Shown piece after piece: positions 34,874 to 44,383 of a stretch of 64,000 nucleotides of DNA. Origin of the DNA: Sphingobacteriales bacterium 16-39-50 (GTDB lineage: Bacteria > Bacteroidota > Bacteroidia > Sphingobacteriales > Sphingobacteriaceae). The translations under genes were made by a program, and so were the position numbers. The first letter of the stretch is position 1. Each line of letters opens with the position of its first letter. The notes under the pieces were generated by a model that made no database searches, had not been told where the DNA came from, and was given only the letters and a program-made list of their open reading frames with translations. The DNA is taken from NCBI GenBank assembly GCA_002257025.1, contig NCHA01000003.1:158269-222268 (forward strand), written 5' to 3'.

Positions 34874-37381
34874 TTATTTTTTAGGATCCAAAGCCTCAGC
34901 AATACGAACCAGAACATCATCAAGATGTGCCCTTAATACCGGGTTTGAATACCTGGGTAGTGCAGATCTAACCTGCACTGCTAATAATTTAAGTTCATGT
35001 CTGGCCATCGGACGGATATCTGATTGTGAAACATCAATCTGTGGACCGGCAAAAGCTGCAAATTGTGGTGGTACCGGAGTTTCATTTTCATTCAGAAGAT
35101 ATGACATCCTTTCGATATAGGCACGCTGCAAGTTTCGGCGATAAGTATCTAAATTGGCTCCGGTTTTCAATTCTGACCAAATACCATTACGCAGATCTGC
35201 AAATAATTCATCCATCGGATATGAATTAACTCCGTTTTTCACAGAATTATCAATAACCCGGTTCAGACGTCCAAAATCAAGAATTCCGTTCAGCACACCA
35301 ACTTGTGTTCTTCTTAAACGGTCAACAATTCCTGCATTATCAAATTTGTTCAGTACATTCTGATCAAGCATCCAGCCCGGTGTCATAAAGGCCTGATCAT
35401 TAATGAATTTTACGGCTTCCTTTTGTTTTGCCTTAGCAACATGTGTGTAAACCGGCCCTTTTTGTTCATAGGTTTTATCATCTTCATAAATGCCACCAAT
35501 ATTTGAACGTACATGACCCATATAACGATTCCACTGGCTTAGTACTTCGCCATAGAGTTCTTTCAGATTATCGTATGGTTTACCTTCTTCGTAGGTCCAT
35601 TTTTCAATATTCGGTAAAATACGTTTCAGATTGGCAATTCCATATTTTGAAGCTTTCATAGCATCATCACCCAAATCTTCAGATTGAGCACGTGGATCGA
35701 TCGGGTTTCCTGTTTGCTGACCGTAGAAATAAACAGGGTTTCCGGCTCTCTCTATGGTCCATTTGTTCAATGTTTTCGCCTCTTCTTCAGGAGTTTGGTT
35801 ATCAAACCAGGTATATCCCCATTTAATAGCCCATTTATCATAGTCTCCAATTCCAGGGTATAAAACAACTCCTTCATCTCCTGGCTGGGCTATATAGTTA
35901 AATCGTGCATAATCCATAATCGAAGGTGCTGTTCCGCCTTTTCTTTTGGTGAAAGATGGTGAACGCAGGGAATCGACGGGATAGGCCACGCTTGATCCGA
36001 AATTATGAGGAAGTCCAAGGGTGTGTCCAACCTCATGGGACGATACAAAGCGGACTAGCTGACCCATAACCTCATCCCTGAATTTAGGACTTCGGGCTTC
36101 GGGGTTGATGGCTGCAGTTTGAACAAAGAACCAGTTCCGAACCAGGTTCATAACATTATGATACCAGCCTATATCTGATTCCATGATCTCTCCGGAGCGT
36201 GGATCAGAAATATGCGGACCGTAGGCATTGGCAATATTCGAAGCAAAATAACGGATCACAGAATAGCGTGCATCTTCAGGCGACCAGTCGGGATCGTTCA
36301 AAGGAGCTTCCATTGCTGTGATTGCATTTTTAAATCCTGCTTCTTCAAATGCTGCATTCCAGTCTTTTACTCCCGCAATCAGATAAGGTCTCCATTTAGC
36401 AGGTGTTGCCGGATCAATGTAATAAATGATCTGCTTTTTAGGTTCTACCAATTCACCACGCTTGTATGCAGCCGGATCCTTGGGTTCCAGTTTCCAGCGA
36501 TGAATATAGCGTGTAACCTGTGCTTTTTGCTCATCCAGGCCGTAATCTGTCTGGCTTTGTCCGAAAAATCCAACTCTATCATCCGAAAAACGAGGTTTAT
36601 ATGGATCCTTGGGTAATAAGAGCATTGAATTGTGAATCTCAACAGTCATTGAACCGATCGATTTATCTCCGGGAGGATCAGTAGCACGGTATGTTTTTAA
36701 TGAACGGACCTCAATATTAATTGGGAAGGATTTGATCGTATCGATAAAAGTACGGGTGTCGTCCATGGTTGTTATTTTATACCGAGTCCGTATAGACTGT
36801 GGCAAACCAAGGGATTGAACGTCTTTGGCATACAGATCAGTCACATCAATAACCACCGAATTGGAATCTTTGTTGATAGCCTTGATATCAAATGAAGATA
36901 AAACAGCATCCAGATTTGAATTTTTAACTGCCTCAAACATCTCTGTTTTTTTGTCTGCAATATTGCGGTAAGAAGGAATCCGTATCATTACCTGCTTTTC
37001 TCTTCTTTGCCATTTCCAGATCTGTTCGTTCAGTTCTTCACCGCCATAAGTTCCATCGATCGTTGGAGTTTTTGCGTAACGGGTAACCACAAGCATTTCA
37101 CGGTTGAATAGAGAGTCCGGTATCTCATAGAAATATTTTCCATCAAGCCTGTGAACTTTGAATAATCCTTTATCAGTTTTTGCTTTATCAGTGATGACTT
37201 CCTTATAAGGTCTGATACCGGTTTTGGGAGGTGTTGCAGTTACCGGAGTTGCCGGTTTGGCCGGCTCAGTAGCTGGTGCAGCGGGTTTGTTGCGATCCTG
37301 TGCCTTGACATAATCAAGTCCGGATACAAAGATCAGTGCCGATATTGCGGCGAACCGCAAATGACGAAAGTTTATTGCCAT
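34874..37381 (-). CDS. Zinc-dependent metalloprotease (DUF5117/DUF5118, metzincin-like)
   Basis: An 835-aa exported protease with a signal peptide (HLRFAAISALIFVSGLDYVKA), then a Pro/Ala/Thr-rich linker (about 30-60). It contains the DUF5118 and DUF5117 regions and a metzincin-type zinc site SSHEVGHTLGLPHNFGSS near residue 450 (HExxHxxGxxH), with a Met-turn SIMDYARFNY about 45 residues later. Such proteins are common and abundant in Bacteroidota secretomes; substrates are unknown. No C-terminal type IX secretion domain is evident, so it may be periplasmic. A terminator follows directly. Confidence 0.93.
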   Translation of the reverse strand: MAINFRHLRFAAISALIFVSGLDYVKAQDRNKPAAPATEPAKPATPVTATPPKTGIRPYKEVITDKAKTDKGLFKVHRLDGKYFYEIPDSLFNREMLVVTRYAKTPTIDGTYGGEELNEQIWKWQRREKQVMIRIPSYRNIADKKTEMFEAVKNSNLDAVLSSFDIKAINKDSNSVVIDVTDLYAKDVQSLGLPQSIRTRYKITTMDDTRTFIDTIKSFPINIEVRSLKTYRATDPPGDKSIGSMTVEIHNSMLLLPKDPYKPRFSDDRVGFFGQSQTDYGLDEQKAQVTRYIHRWKLEPKDPAAYKRGELVEPKKQIIYYIDPATPAKWRPYLIAGVKDWNAAFEEAGFKNAITAMEAPLNDPDWSPEDARYSVIRYFASNIANAYGPHISDPRSGEIMESDIGWYHNVMNLVRNWFFVQTAAINPEARSPKFRDEVMGQLVRFVSSHEVGHTLGLPHNFGSSVAYPVDSLRSPSFTKRKGGTAPSIMDYARFNYIAQPGDEGVVLYPGIGDYDKWAIKWGYTWFDNQTPEEEAKTLNKWTIERAGNPVYFYGQQTGNPIDPRAQSEDLGDDAMKASKYGIANLKRILPNIEKWTYEEGKPYDNLKELYGEVLSQWNRYMGHVRSNIGGIYEDDKTYEQKGPVYTHVAKAKQKEAVKFINDQAFMTPGWMLDQNVLNKFDNAGIVDRLRRTQVGVLNGILDFGRLNRVIDNSVKNGVNSYPMDELFADLRNGIWSELKTGANLDTYRRNLQRAYIERMSYLLNENETPVPPQFAAFAGPQIDVSQSDIRPMARHELKLLAVQVRSALPRYSNPVLRAHLDDVLVRIAEALDPKK

Positions 37382-37566
37382 AGAATTTTATATAATGGTT
37401 AGGTTATGAGGAATTTACAAATCTATTGATTGGTGTGAATATTTATAATTTTTTTGCACTTTTTGACAATAAATTTAATCAGCTATAATCTTTAGAATAA
37501 TTATGGTAATAATAAATTTATAAATAATACTTTTTGTTATCAGGATAATAAATATTATCTAATTGA

Positions 37567-38835
37567 TTAAATTCTTTTGTTCAGGGTTAATATCACCCTC
37601 CGCTTACTTATTCCATCTTTTAATAACACATCTATTACAAAATTTCGCCCGTTTCGCGACCTGAACATAGTATCTATTTCCGATAATGACATTTCTGACA
37701 CCGGTTTAAAGTTAATGGCCAGAATTTCGTCACCTTTCATAAGTCCTGTCAGATCAGCCGAAGAGGAAGGCTCAACTCTGGTAATAATGATTCGTTTATA
37801 ATTTTCACCGGCTGAACCAATTTCCAATCCGGCCATATCATGTTCAAAAGCATCCTTTAAAGCTGCAAGAGGTTTAATGTACATGGTTGCCCTGCTGTAA
37901 TCAAATACGATGTTAAATCTTTTTATGATTTCAAGACCCATATTTCCATTTCTGTTTATGGAAAACACCCTTGAAGCCGCATCTTCATAATCGGGAAACG
38001 CTGTAATAACATTATTGAGCGTATATTTTCCTAATTGCAGAGATGTGATCCTTCCAATATAGCCATCAATCGGCCCGGTTAAACCTACTCCTAGGTTACC
38101 CCTTATACGTTCATCCGGCAATTCAAATGGAACCCCGTCCATTGTTTCCAGAGAAACAGGATGACCGGCACCAGTATCAATGATTAGTTTTACAGGGAGC
38201 TTTTTGCCTGATTTTAGTTGAATATTGGTAATAATGTAAGGCTTTCTTTCTTCTATACTAATTGGAATACGGCTACCCTTTCTTGGGATATAAGCTCTTT
38301 CGGGTTGAAAAACAGTGATTGTACTTGTTAAAAAATTTAGCCTGACGACAAAACTCTGAAAAAATTCATAACCGATCAGACCATGAATGGGAATGCCTAC
38401 ATAGTTTGATAATTCAAAAATATCCTTTTTAAGAATTGCTGCCGGAATATTTTTTGCAATGGTATTTCCTATTCGAAGATCAACAGAAGGTGCAATGAAT
38501 GCACTTAATTTTTCGCCTTCACCAAAGCCAGTGATATAAATGCTTCTAAGATTTTGAAAAGATACAGAGTCAATTAGTTTAGGATCAGATATCAGAACCA
38601 GACCAACTCCTGTATCCAGAATGAAGTTGAATGGCCCCTTCCCGTTGATATGAAGCGGGATAACCATCTGGTTTTTTATCATCCTGAATGCCAGGGTTTC
38701 CCTTTTTCTCTTTCCGCTGAACTCGAATTTTTGGGCAAAAACATTTCCTGCAAATAGAATAATAATTGCTATTGTATAGAAAATCCTGTACAATGAAAAT
38801 CCTTTCTTTGAAATCAAATTGTTTTTGAGACTCAA
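37567..38835 (-). CDS. Retropepsin-like aspartyl protease with PDZ domain
   Basis: A 422-aa exported protein with a hydrophobic signal segment (IFYTIAIIILFAGNVFA). Two aspartyl-protease-like half domains are visible: FILDTGVGLVLI near residue 70 and LIIDTGAGHPVSLE near 217, each with the DTG triad. A PDZ domain covers about 330-400 (ADLTGLMKGDEILAINFKPVS). The DTG-PDZ combination is common in Bacteroidota. The open frame begins at TTG 38835 and no in-frame ATG occurs before the signal peptide, so a non-ATG start is likely; exact start is uncertain. Preceded by an AT-rich 153-bp gap shared with divergent dacB. Confidence 0.88.
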   Translation of the reverse strand: MSLKNNLISKKGFSLYRIFYTIAIIILFAGNVFAQKFEFSGKRKRETLAFRMIKNQMVIPLHINGKGPFNFILDTGVGLVLISDPKLIDSVSFQNLRSIYITGFGEGEKLSAFIAPSVDLRIGNTIAKNIPAAILKKDIFELSNYVGIPIHGLIGYEFFQSFVVRLNFLTSTITVFQPERAYIPRKGSRIPISIEERKPYIITNIQLKSGKKLPVKLIIDTGAGHPVSLETMDGVPFELPDERIRGNLGVGLTGPIDGYIGRITSLQLGKYTLNNVITAFPDYEDAASRVFSINRNGNMGLEIIKRFNIVFDYSRATMYIKPLAALKDAFEHDMAGLEIGSAGENYKRIIITRVEPSSSADLTGLMKGDEILAINFKPVSEMSLSEIDTMFRSRNGRNFVIDVLLKDGISKRRVILTLNKRI

Positions 38836-38989
38836 TTATCAATAACAAGTTACGTCATAATATAATATTCAGTGCTCTATTTTTAAAGATCATATAGAGC
38901 AAAGACTACATTGCATTCAATAATTCTTTTCTATTTTTAAAAAATTAAGCATTCTGTCTCCGATCCCTGCCGGATTTTAAATTATTCTG

Positions 38990-40306
38990 ATGAAAACAAA
39001 GCAATTATTGTTCATTCTCCTGTCTTTTCTTATCACGGAAGCTACTTTTTCTAAATCGGTACATCCTCGAAAAATTCTTAAAATGCTCAGGAGTTCGGAG
39101 ATACTGAATGATCATTTTACAGGCTTTGCACTTTATGATCTCAGTAAAAGGAAAACGATTATCGGGCTGAATGATGATAAGTATTTTACTCCTGCCTCGA
39201 ACACTAAATTATTTACTTTTTATGCTGGTTTGAAGCTTTTAAAAGATTCTATTGCCGGACTACAATATGTTGAACGTGGCGATTCCTTAATCTTCTGGGG
39301 CACAGCAGATCCCTCCTTTCTTGATCCTCAATTTAAGGAGCAGCGGGTATTGCAAAAACTCAATACCGCAGGAAAGAAGATTTATCGGGCAAAGGGCATG
39401 TTTACCGGGGATTTTTACGGTGTAGGCTGGACTTATGATGATTATAACGAATATTACCAGCCTGAGATGTCAGACCTGCCACTGTATGGTAATGTTGTTC
39501 GTTTCAGTAGGATTGCCACCGGATTACAAAGCTATCCTGGATTTAGTCCAGGAGGGCAACTGATACTGCAAACAGACCAATCTGAGAGTCCGGCAAGATT
39601 TCGCATTAAACGTGAAATCTTTAGAAATGTATTCCATCAGCCTAATTTAAGTGTACCATCAGGATTTAGCCAGGTAATTCCCTTTAAAGTGTCAGATGAC
39701 TTATTAGGAGATTTGTTAAAGCAAAGTATTCCGACATTTTCTGGCAATATCAATTTTCCAAAACCTGCACAAACCCAAACCTGGAACAGTATCTCTGCGG
39801 ATACACTCTATAAGAAAATGTTATTGCCAAGTGATAATTTCATTGCTGAACAGATTCTATTAAATATTGCAGCCAGCAGGGGAATGGAAATGAATACTGT
39901 TGTAGTAATAGATTATGTTAAAAAGAACTTTCTGGCTGATCTTCCGGATAAGGCAGTATGGGTAGATGGTTCAGGTCTTTCCAGGCAAAACCTGTTTACT
40001 CCACGAAGTATGGTTAGGCTTTGTGAAAAAATTTATGATGAGCTGGGGGATCAGGACCGTCTTTTTGATCTTTTGCCCCAGGGTGGGAAAACAGGAACAT
40101 TGAAAAATCTTTTTAAAGCAGATAAGCCCTATGTTTTTGCTAAAACAGGAAGCCTCTCCAACAATCATAATTTGAGCGGTTATCTGATCACAGCTTCTGG
40201 TAAAAAGCTGATTTTTTCATTCATGAATAATAATTTTACCAGACCGACGGCAGAAATACGCTCTGAGATGGAAAAGCTGATCACTCAGATTTATAAAAAC
40301 TATTGA
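38990..40306 (+). CDS. dacB: D-alanyl-D-alanine carboxypeptidase/endopeptidase, PBP4 family (S13)
   Basis: A 438-aa periplasmic penicillin-binding protein that trims or cleaves peptide cross-links. It has a signal peptide (MKTKQLLFILLSFLITEATFS). Catalytic motifs are present: SNTK with Ser70 and Lys73 (TPASNTKLFTF), WVDGSGLSRQNLFTP, and GGKTGTLKNLF (KTG). It is shorter than E. coli PBP4, suggesting a reduced accessory domain, as is usual in Bacteroidota. It is followed by a SixA-like phosphatase gene 73 bp away. Confidence 0.94.
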   Translation: MKTKQLLFILLSFLITEATFSKSVHPRKILKMLRSSEILNDHFTGFALYDLSKRKTIIGLNDDKYFTPASNTKLFTFYAGLKLLKDSIAGLQYVERGDSLIFWGTADPSFLDPQFKEQRVLQKLNTAGKKIYRAKGMFTGDFYGVGWTYDDYNEYYQPEMSDLPLYGNVVRFSRIATGLQSYPGFSPGGQLILQTDQSESPARFRIKREIFRNVFHQPNLSVPSGFSQVIPFKVSDDLLGDLLKQSIPTFSGNINFPKPAQTQTWNSISADTLYKKMLLPSDNFIAEQILLNIAASRGMEMNTVVVIDYVKKNFLADLPDKAVWVDGSGLSRQNLFTPRSMVRLCEKIYDELGDQDRLFDLLPQGGKTGTLKNLFKADKPYVFAKTGSLSNNHNLSGYLITASGKKLIFSFMNNNFTRPTAEIRSEMEKLITQIYKNY

Positions 40307-40379
40307 TCGGTTTTAATAGATTTAGCAATTAGTTAAGGGTCTTAATGCATGTTAACCCGTCAAAACAAAAATCAGAATT

Positions 40380-40922
40380 ATGAACAAAATTAAGATCGGG
40401 CTTATCGTATTTCTGGCTGCAGTTGCATTAAGCTGCAGAACTGATGCACCTGCTATTACCACTATTTATATAGTCAGACATGCCGAAAAAGATGTTTCAG
40501 ACCCTAAGAATCAGGATCCTGAACTCAGTTCTGAGGGCATGGAAAGGGCTGAGGCATTAGCCGATAAATTGAAGGAAATTAAACTTGATGCAGCTTTTGC
40601 CACCAAATATAAAAGAACAAGCCAGACTGCTTACTATTCATCAAAAAACAGCAATATAGAAATCCAGAATTACGATGCCCACGATTTTAGTGGCATCGCA
40701 GAGCTTGTAAAAACAAAACATAGCGGACACAAAGTTTTAATTGTTGGGCATTCGAATACTGTATTGGAATTGTTGGAGGCTTTTGGTGCCCAACGGCCCC
40801 TTTCTGCTCTTAGCGATGATGATTACGATTTTTTCTTTGAGCTAAGAGTCGATCCAAAAGGTAAGGCAGAGCTCAAAACATTGCATTACGGAAAGGCACA
40901 TCACAGCAGTATAATAAAATAG
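40380..40922 (+). CDS. Histidine phosphatase superfamily lipoprotein (SixA-like)
   Basis: A 180-aa protein with a lipoprotein signal (MNKIKIGLIVFLAAVALSC, Cys19 as the lipid site). The phosphatase core has the RHA motif IYIVRHAEKDVSD with the catalytic His and Arg, the LSSEGMERAEALADKL helix, FATKYKRTSQTA, and the second His in LIVGHSNTVLELL. This is the branch 1 histidine phosphatase fold; SixA-type members remove phosphate from His-Asp phosphorelay proteins, but a lipid-anchored extracytoplasmic copy more likely acts on small phosphoesters. The substrate is unknown. Confidence 0.9.
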   Translation: MNKIKIGLIVFLAAVALSCRTDAPAITTIYIVRHAEKDVSDPKNQDPELSSEGMERAEALADKLKEIKLDAAFATKYKRTSQTAYYSSKNSNIEIQNYDAHDFSGIAELVKTKHSGHKVLIVGHSNTVLELLEAFGAQRPLSALSDDDYDFFFELRVDPKGKAELKTLHYGKAHHSSIIK

Positions 40923-40952
40923 GCAGGTTCAATAATAAGTTTAAAAAGGAGA

Positions 40953-41963
40953 ATGAAGAAAGGAGCGGGCTTAAGCCTATTTTTCGGTGGCACGGCCTAT
41001 TTGGGGATGCCTCATAACGATGCTTTCAAAAAACTTGTTTTTGAAGGTATTGAGATCTATGGAATAAACCACGGGGCATCCAGAAATAATAACATCACGC
41101 TTGATATTTTTTCCATTGCTGAAAATGAAGCGGCCAGACGGTTCGGTGCCGAAAATTCGATTTTCTTATCGAGCGGATATCTTGCTGCTCAGCTTCTTGT
41201 TCAGCAATATTATGAAACTCATCTGTTAATTTATGCCCCTGACACCCATCCGGCACTCTGGATCGGAAGACCTGCAGCACCAAGAATAAAATTTGAGGAA
41301 TGGACGGAGAAGACTATAAATCTAATCAATGGATCCGATCAACCTGTAATGATCATCAGTAACTCGCTGAACAATCTGATACCAGAAATCTATAATTTCG
41401 ATTGGTTAAAACGCATTAATCCCCTAAAACAAATTGTAATACTCATAGATGATTCCCACGGAATTGGAATTACCGGAAATCAGGGAGAGGGTATTTACAG
41501 CAGACTGCCAAAATTACCCAATATTGAGACCTTTGTAATTGCGTCGATGGCCAAAGCACTGGGTTTTGATGCGGGCCTTATTCTTGGAAATTCTTCAGGT
41601 ATAAACAACCTAAGAAATTCACCTGTTTATGTTGGCAGTTCACCACCCTCACCCGGCATGCTTTATGCTTTTGTTCATTCAGAGGCGATTTATACACATG
41701 AACTTCATAGTTTACGCAAGAATTTAAGGCTATTTACTGATCTGCTGGAATCGACCCAAAAGCTCTTTTTCATTAATGATTTTCCGGTTTTTCTGCTTCT
41801 GGATGATGAAATCGCAGTTGATCTGTTAAAAAATGGTATTAATATCTCATCCTTTCCTTATCCCGATCCTAAGGGTGTGTCAATTCATAGAATCGTGATC
41901 AACAGTATCCATGAGAAGGAAGAGCTTGAAATTCTCGCAAAGAGGATGAACGGGAACGGTTAA
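40953..41963 (+). CDS. PLP-dependent aminotransferase class I/II, KBL/AONS-like (short)
   Basis: A 336-aa fold type I PLP enzyme related to glycine C-acetyltransferase and 8-amino-7-oxononanoate synthase. Family elements are NHGASRNNNITLDIFSIAE, the Asp-His pair ILIDDSHGIGITG, and the PLP-lysine segment VIASMAKALGFDAG (Lys after SMA). It lacks about 50 N-terminal residues of typical KBL/AONS enzymes, and the canonical Gly-rich HGTG...R loop is changed. It may therefore act on a different substrate or be a divergent paralogue. Not linked to biotin or threonine genes. It starts 30 bp after the phosphatase gene. Confidence 0.85.
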   Translation: MKKGAGLSLFFGGTAYLGMPHNDAFKKLVFEGIEIYGINHGASRNNNITLDIFSIAENEAARRFGAENSIFLSSGYLAAQLLVQQYYETHLLIYAPDTHPALWIGRPAAPRIKFEEWTEKTINLINGSDQPVMIISNSLNNLIPEIYNFDWLKRINPLKQIVILIDDSHGIGITGNQGEGIYSRLPKLPNIETFVIASMAKALGFDAGLILGNSSGINNLRNSPVYVGSSPPSPGMLYAFVHSEAIYTHELHSLRKNLRLFTDLLESTQKLFFINDFPVFLLLDDEIAVDLLKNGINISSFPYPDPKGVSIHRIVINSIHEKEELEILAKRMNGNG

Positions 41964-41964
41964 T

Positions 41965-42642
41965 TTACAGATCCTCGAAGGGAATATCCATTAATTCATA
42001 GTTCTTCCAGCCTATAAAATCAAAATGCCACCATTCATTATTCAGCACTCTGAATCCATGTTTTTCCATTGTGTTGCGTAATAATTCGCGATTCTGAATG
42101 ACATTGGCAGGAAGATTCATAAAATCTGATGCGGCTTCGGCAGCGAAACTGTCGTAGGGAGTAGGCATCTCCAGTTCTTTTCCGGTTTTCAGATCGATCA
42201 GGGTTAGATCAATCGCGCAACCCCTGTTATGCCTTGATCCATCCTTTGGATTCGCAACAAAACTCTTATCAGAGGCAATTGCAAAGAATTTAACCGTTAC
42301 ACTGTAGGGGCGGTATCCATCAAATATTTTTAGTCCGAAGCCGGATTTTTTGAGCTCATTTTGAACATTTTTAAGGGCTTCGACGACCGGAAGCCTGGCA
42401 AATGCCCTTGCCTGTTTGTAAACAGCCTGTTTAGCAAAATTATTTTTTCCGGCGTAACGGATTTCCAGTTTAATATCCGGGATACTTTTTTTGATTTCAA
42501 TCAGCTGCTTGTTTTTATCTTCTTCTACCGATTTTTTATAGGCAACATGCTCATTGATGACCTGTAAACCATATGGATTGTTAATCTGGGAATAAGCTTC
42601 AGCAAATCCGGATAGAAGTATTAATAATAACAGTTTTTTCAT
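41965..42642 (-). CDS. M15 family D-Ala-D-Ala dipeptidase (VanX/DdpX type)
   Basis: A 225-aa exported zinc peptidase. The signal peptide is MKKLLLLILLSGFAEAYSQ. Zinc and catalytic motifs are GSRHNRGCAIDLTLID (His and Asp ligands) and NNEWWHFDFIG (Glu base and His ligand). YRPYSVTV carries the conserved Arg. This is the M15D group that hydrolyses D-Ala-D-Ala; in species lacking glycopeptide resistance it serves peptidoglycan turnover. Its start overlaps the stop of alanine dehydrogenase by one base, so released D-/L-Ala and Ald may be linked, although Ald acts on L-alanine. Confidence 0.92.
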   Translation of the reverse strand: MKKLLLLILLSGFAEAYSQINNPYGLQVINEHVAYKKSVEEDKNKQLIEIKKSIPDIKLEIRYAGKNNFAKQAVYKQARAFARLPVVEALKNVQNELKKSGFGLKIFDGYRPYSVTVKFFAIASDKSFVANPKDGSRHNRGCAIDLTLIDLKTGKELEMPTPYDSFAAEAASDFMNLPANVIQNRELLRNTMEKHGFRVLNNEWWHFDFIGWKNYELMDIPFEDL

Positions 42643-43856
42643 CAGCGGTTTGAAACGATCAGCAGATCCAGATCTTTCATTGGGATATTAAAGCGGTCGG
42701 ACAGGTCTTTATTGGTAAGTTTTCCCTGATAAAGATAGATTGCATTCCGGATGCCGGGCCTTTCCCATATCAGATTCATTATTCCTCCCATTTCTCCTAT
42801 GTCGAGTATGATTGGTGTGAAAATATTTGTCAAAGCATAGGTTGCTGTACGTGATACCCTCGATGCTATGTTTGGAACGCAGTAATGGATTACATCGTAT
42901 TTTCTGAAAGTAGGAACAGTATGATTAGTTACACTTGAGGTTTCAAAACATCCACCCTGATCTATGCTTACATCAATGATCACTGAATTTGGCTTCATTT
43001 TGCTTACAGTTTCCTCTGAAACAATGCAGGGACTTCTTCCGTGATTTGCGCGAATGGCTCCGATAGCAACATCACAACTGCAAATGGCTTTTTGTAATAC
43101 TACAGGCTGAATGACTGAAGTAAAGACACGGCTTCCAATATTATTTTGCAGCCTGCGTAACCTGTAAATGGAGCTGTCAAAAACCTTAACCTCGGCACCG
43201 AGAGCAATGGCAGTTCGCGCAGCATATTCACCAACTGTACCGGCACCCAAAATAACGATCTCCGTTGGAGGTACACCTGTTATTCCACCAAGCATTAAGC
43301 CCTTACCTTCAAATACATTACTCAGGTATTCGGCAGCAATAAGTACTGAGGTTGCTCCCACAATTTCGCTCATTGCCCTGACCACACTGAGCACATTTCC
43401 CTCATCACGCAGGTATTCAAAAGAAAGTGCAGTAATATTCTTTTTCATCAGAGACTTCAGGAAATCGGCTTTCATGGTCGACATCTGAAGCGCGGAGAAA
43501 AGAACCTGCCCCATCTTCATCATTTCTACTTCATCCTCTGTGGGAGGTGCTATTTTTATGATCAGATCAGCCTTGTAAATTTCCTTTTTATCATAAACGA
43601 TCAGAGCTCCCTGTTCACTGTAATGATTATCCGTAAAGTTTGCTGCCAGACCTGCTCCGGCTTCAATTACAACCTCATGTCCATGCTGGACTAGTAAACC
43701 AACAGATAAAGGTGTTAATGCGATTCTGTTTTCCTGGAAAGAGGTCTCTTTGGGTATACCGATATAGAGGTTATTCTTTTTGTTTCTAAGCTCCAACATC
43801 GCCTCCTGCGGTTGCATCATGGCTTGTTTTGCAATGTCAGATAATTCACTCATCAT
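42642..43856 (-). CDS. ald: Alanine dehydrogenase
   Basis: A 404-aa NAD-dependent enzyme that converts L-alanine reversibly to pyruvate and ammonia. Key segments are IGIPKETSFQENRIALTP (N-terminal catalytic region), LFSALQMSTMKADFL, the Rossmann motif VILGAGTVGEYAARTAIALGAEV, and DVSIDQGGCFETS with HYCVPNIASRVSRTAT. The length (about 30 residues above Bacillus Ald) and a 35-residue N-terminal helix extension are normal for the Bacteroidota form. Two adjacent ATG codons are possible starts. It is part of a minus-strand run with tsaE upstream (72-bp gap) and the M15 gene downstream (1-bp overlap). Confidence 0.95.
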   Translation of the reverse strand: MMSELSDIAKQAMMQPQEAMLELRNKKNNLYIGIPKETSFQENRIALTPLSVGLLVQHGHEVVIEAGAGLAANFTDNHYSEQGALIVYDKKEIYKADLIIKIAPPTEDEVEMMKMGQVLFSALQMSTMKADFLKSLMKKNITALSFEYLRDEGNVLSVVRAMSEIVGATSVLIAAEYLSNVFEGKGLMLGGITGVPPTEIVILGAGTVGEYAARTAIALGAEVKVFDSSIYRLRRLQNNIGSRVFTSVIQPVVLQKAICSCDVAIGAIRANHGRSPCIVSEETVSKMKPNSVIIDVSIDQGGCFETSSVTNHTVPTFRKYDVIHYCVPNIASRVSRTATYALTNIFTPIILDIGEMGGIMNLIWERPGIRNAIYLYQGKLTNKDLSDRFNIPMKDLDLLIVSNR

Positions 43857-43928
43857 GCGGGTTCTAATAAGGGTAATGAAGGTACGAAATTTTTAAAACA
43901 GGAATGACTTAATTCAGAATAATTCAGT

Positions 43929-44345
43929 TTAAACCCTGTTTACATCGATATTGCGCAAACCGTTTTCGCCTTCAGATATCTTTAGTTTGATATAGTGTTG
44001 GGGCCAAAGGTCGGAGATGTTTTGCGGCCATTCGATAAAACAATATTCTCCTGATGCAAGATATTCTTCAAATCCTATGTCAAATGCTTCATTCTGGGAT
44101 TTGATTCGGAAAAAATCAAAATGATAAATTTTCCCGCCGGGGTAGACATACTCATTTACTATTGAATAGGTAGGGCTGCTTGCCGTTTCTTTCATGCCAA
44201 GGACAAAGCATAGTGCTTTGATCAGAGTTGTTTTCCCTGCACCCATTTCGCCCTCAAACAGAAAGACTTTTTTCTTTTCTGCAATCTTTAGCAGTTCAGA
44301 TGCTGCCTCATGCAATTCCCCTTCGTTATTGACCCGGATGTTCAT
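43929..44345 (-). CDS. tsaE: tRNA threonylcarbamoyladenosine biosynthesis ATPase TsaE
   Basis: A 138-aa P-loop protein required with TsaB and TsaD for t6A37 modification of tRNAs reading ANN codons. Visible motifs are FEGEMGAGKTTLIKALCFVLG (Walker A), SSPTYSIVNEY (switch region, conserved Ser/Thr-Tyr) and FIEWPQN, a characteristic W/P box. Length is standard. It is located between ald and porX on the same strand, 38 bp after porX; this arrangement is often seen in Bacteroidota. Confidence 0.95.
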   Translation of the reverse strand: MNIRVNNEGELHEAASELLKIAEKKKVFLFEGEMGAGKTTLIKALCFVLGMKETASSPTYSIVNEYVYPGGKIYHFDFFRIKSQNEAFDIGFEEYLASGEYCFIEWPQNISDLWPQHYIKLKISEGENGLRNIDVNRV

Positions 44346-44383
44346 TAGATCGAATTATAAAGCGATAAAAATTTTATTGTGGA

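Noticed and set aside
36212..36616. 134-codon plus-strand open frame
   Set aside because: Antisense to the DUF5117 metalloprotease, whose HExxH-containing frame is clearly real.
38585..38848. 87-codon minus-strand frame overlapping the start of the aspartyl protease
   Set aside because: The aspartyl protease frame has a signal peptide and DTG motifs; this frame is a shifted shadow.
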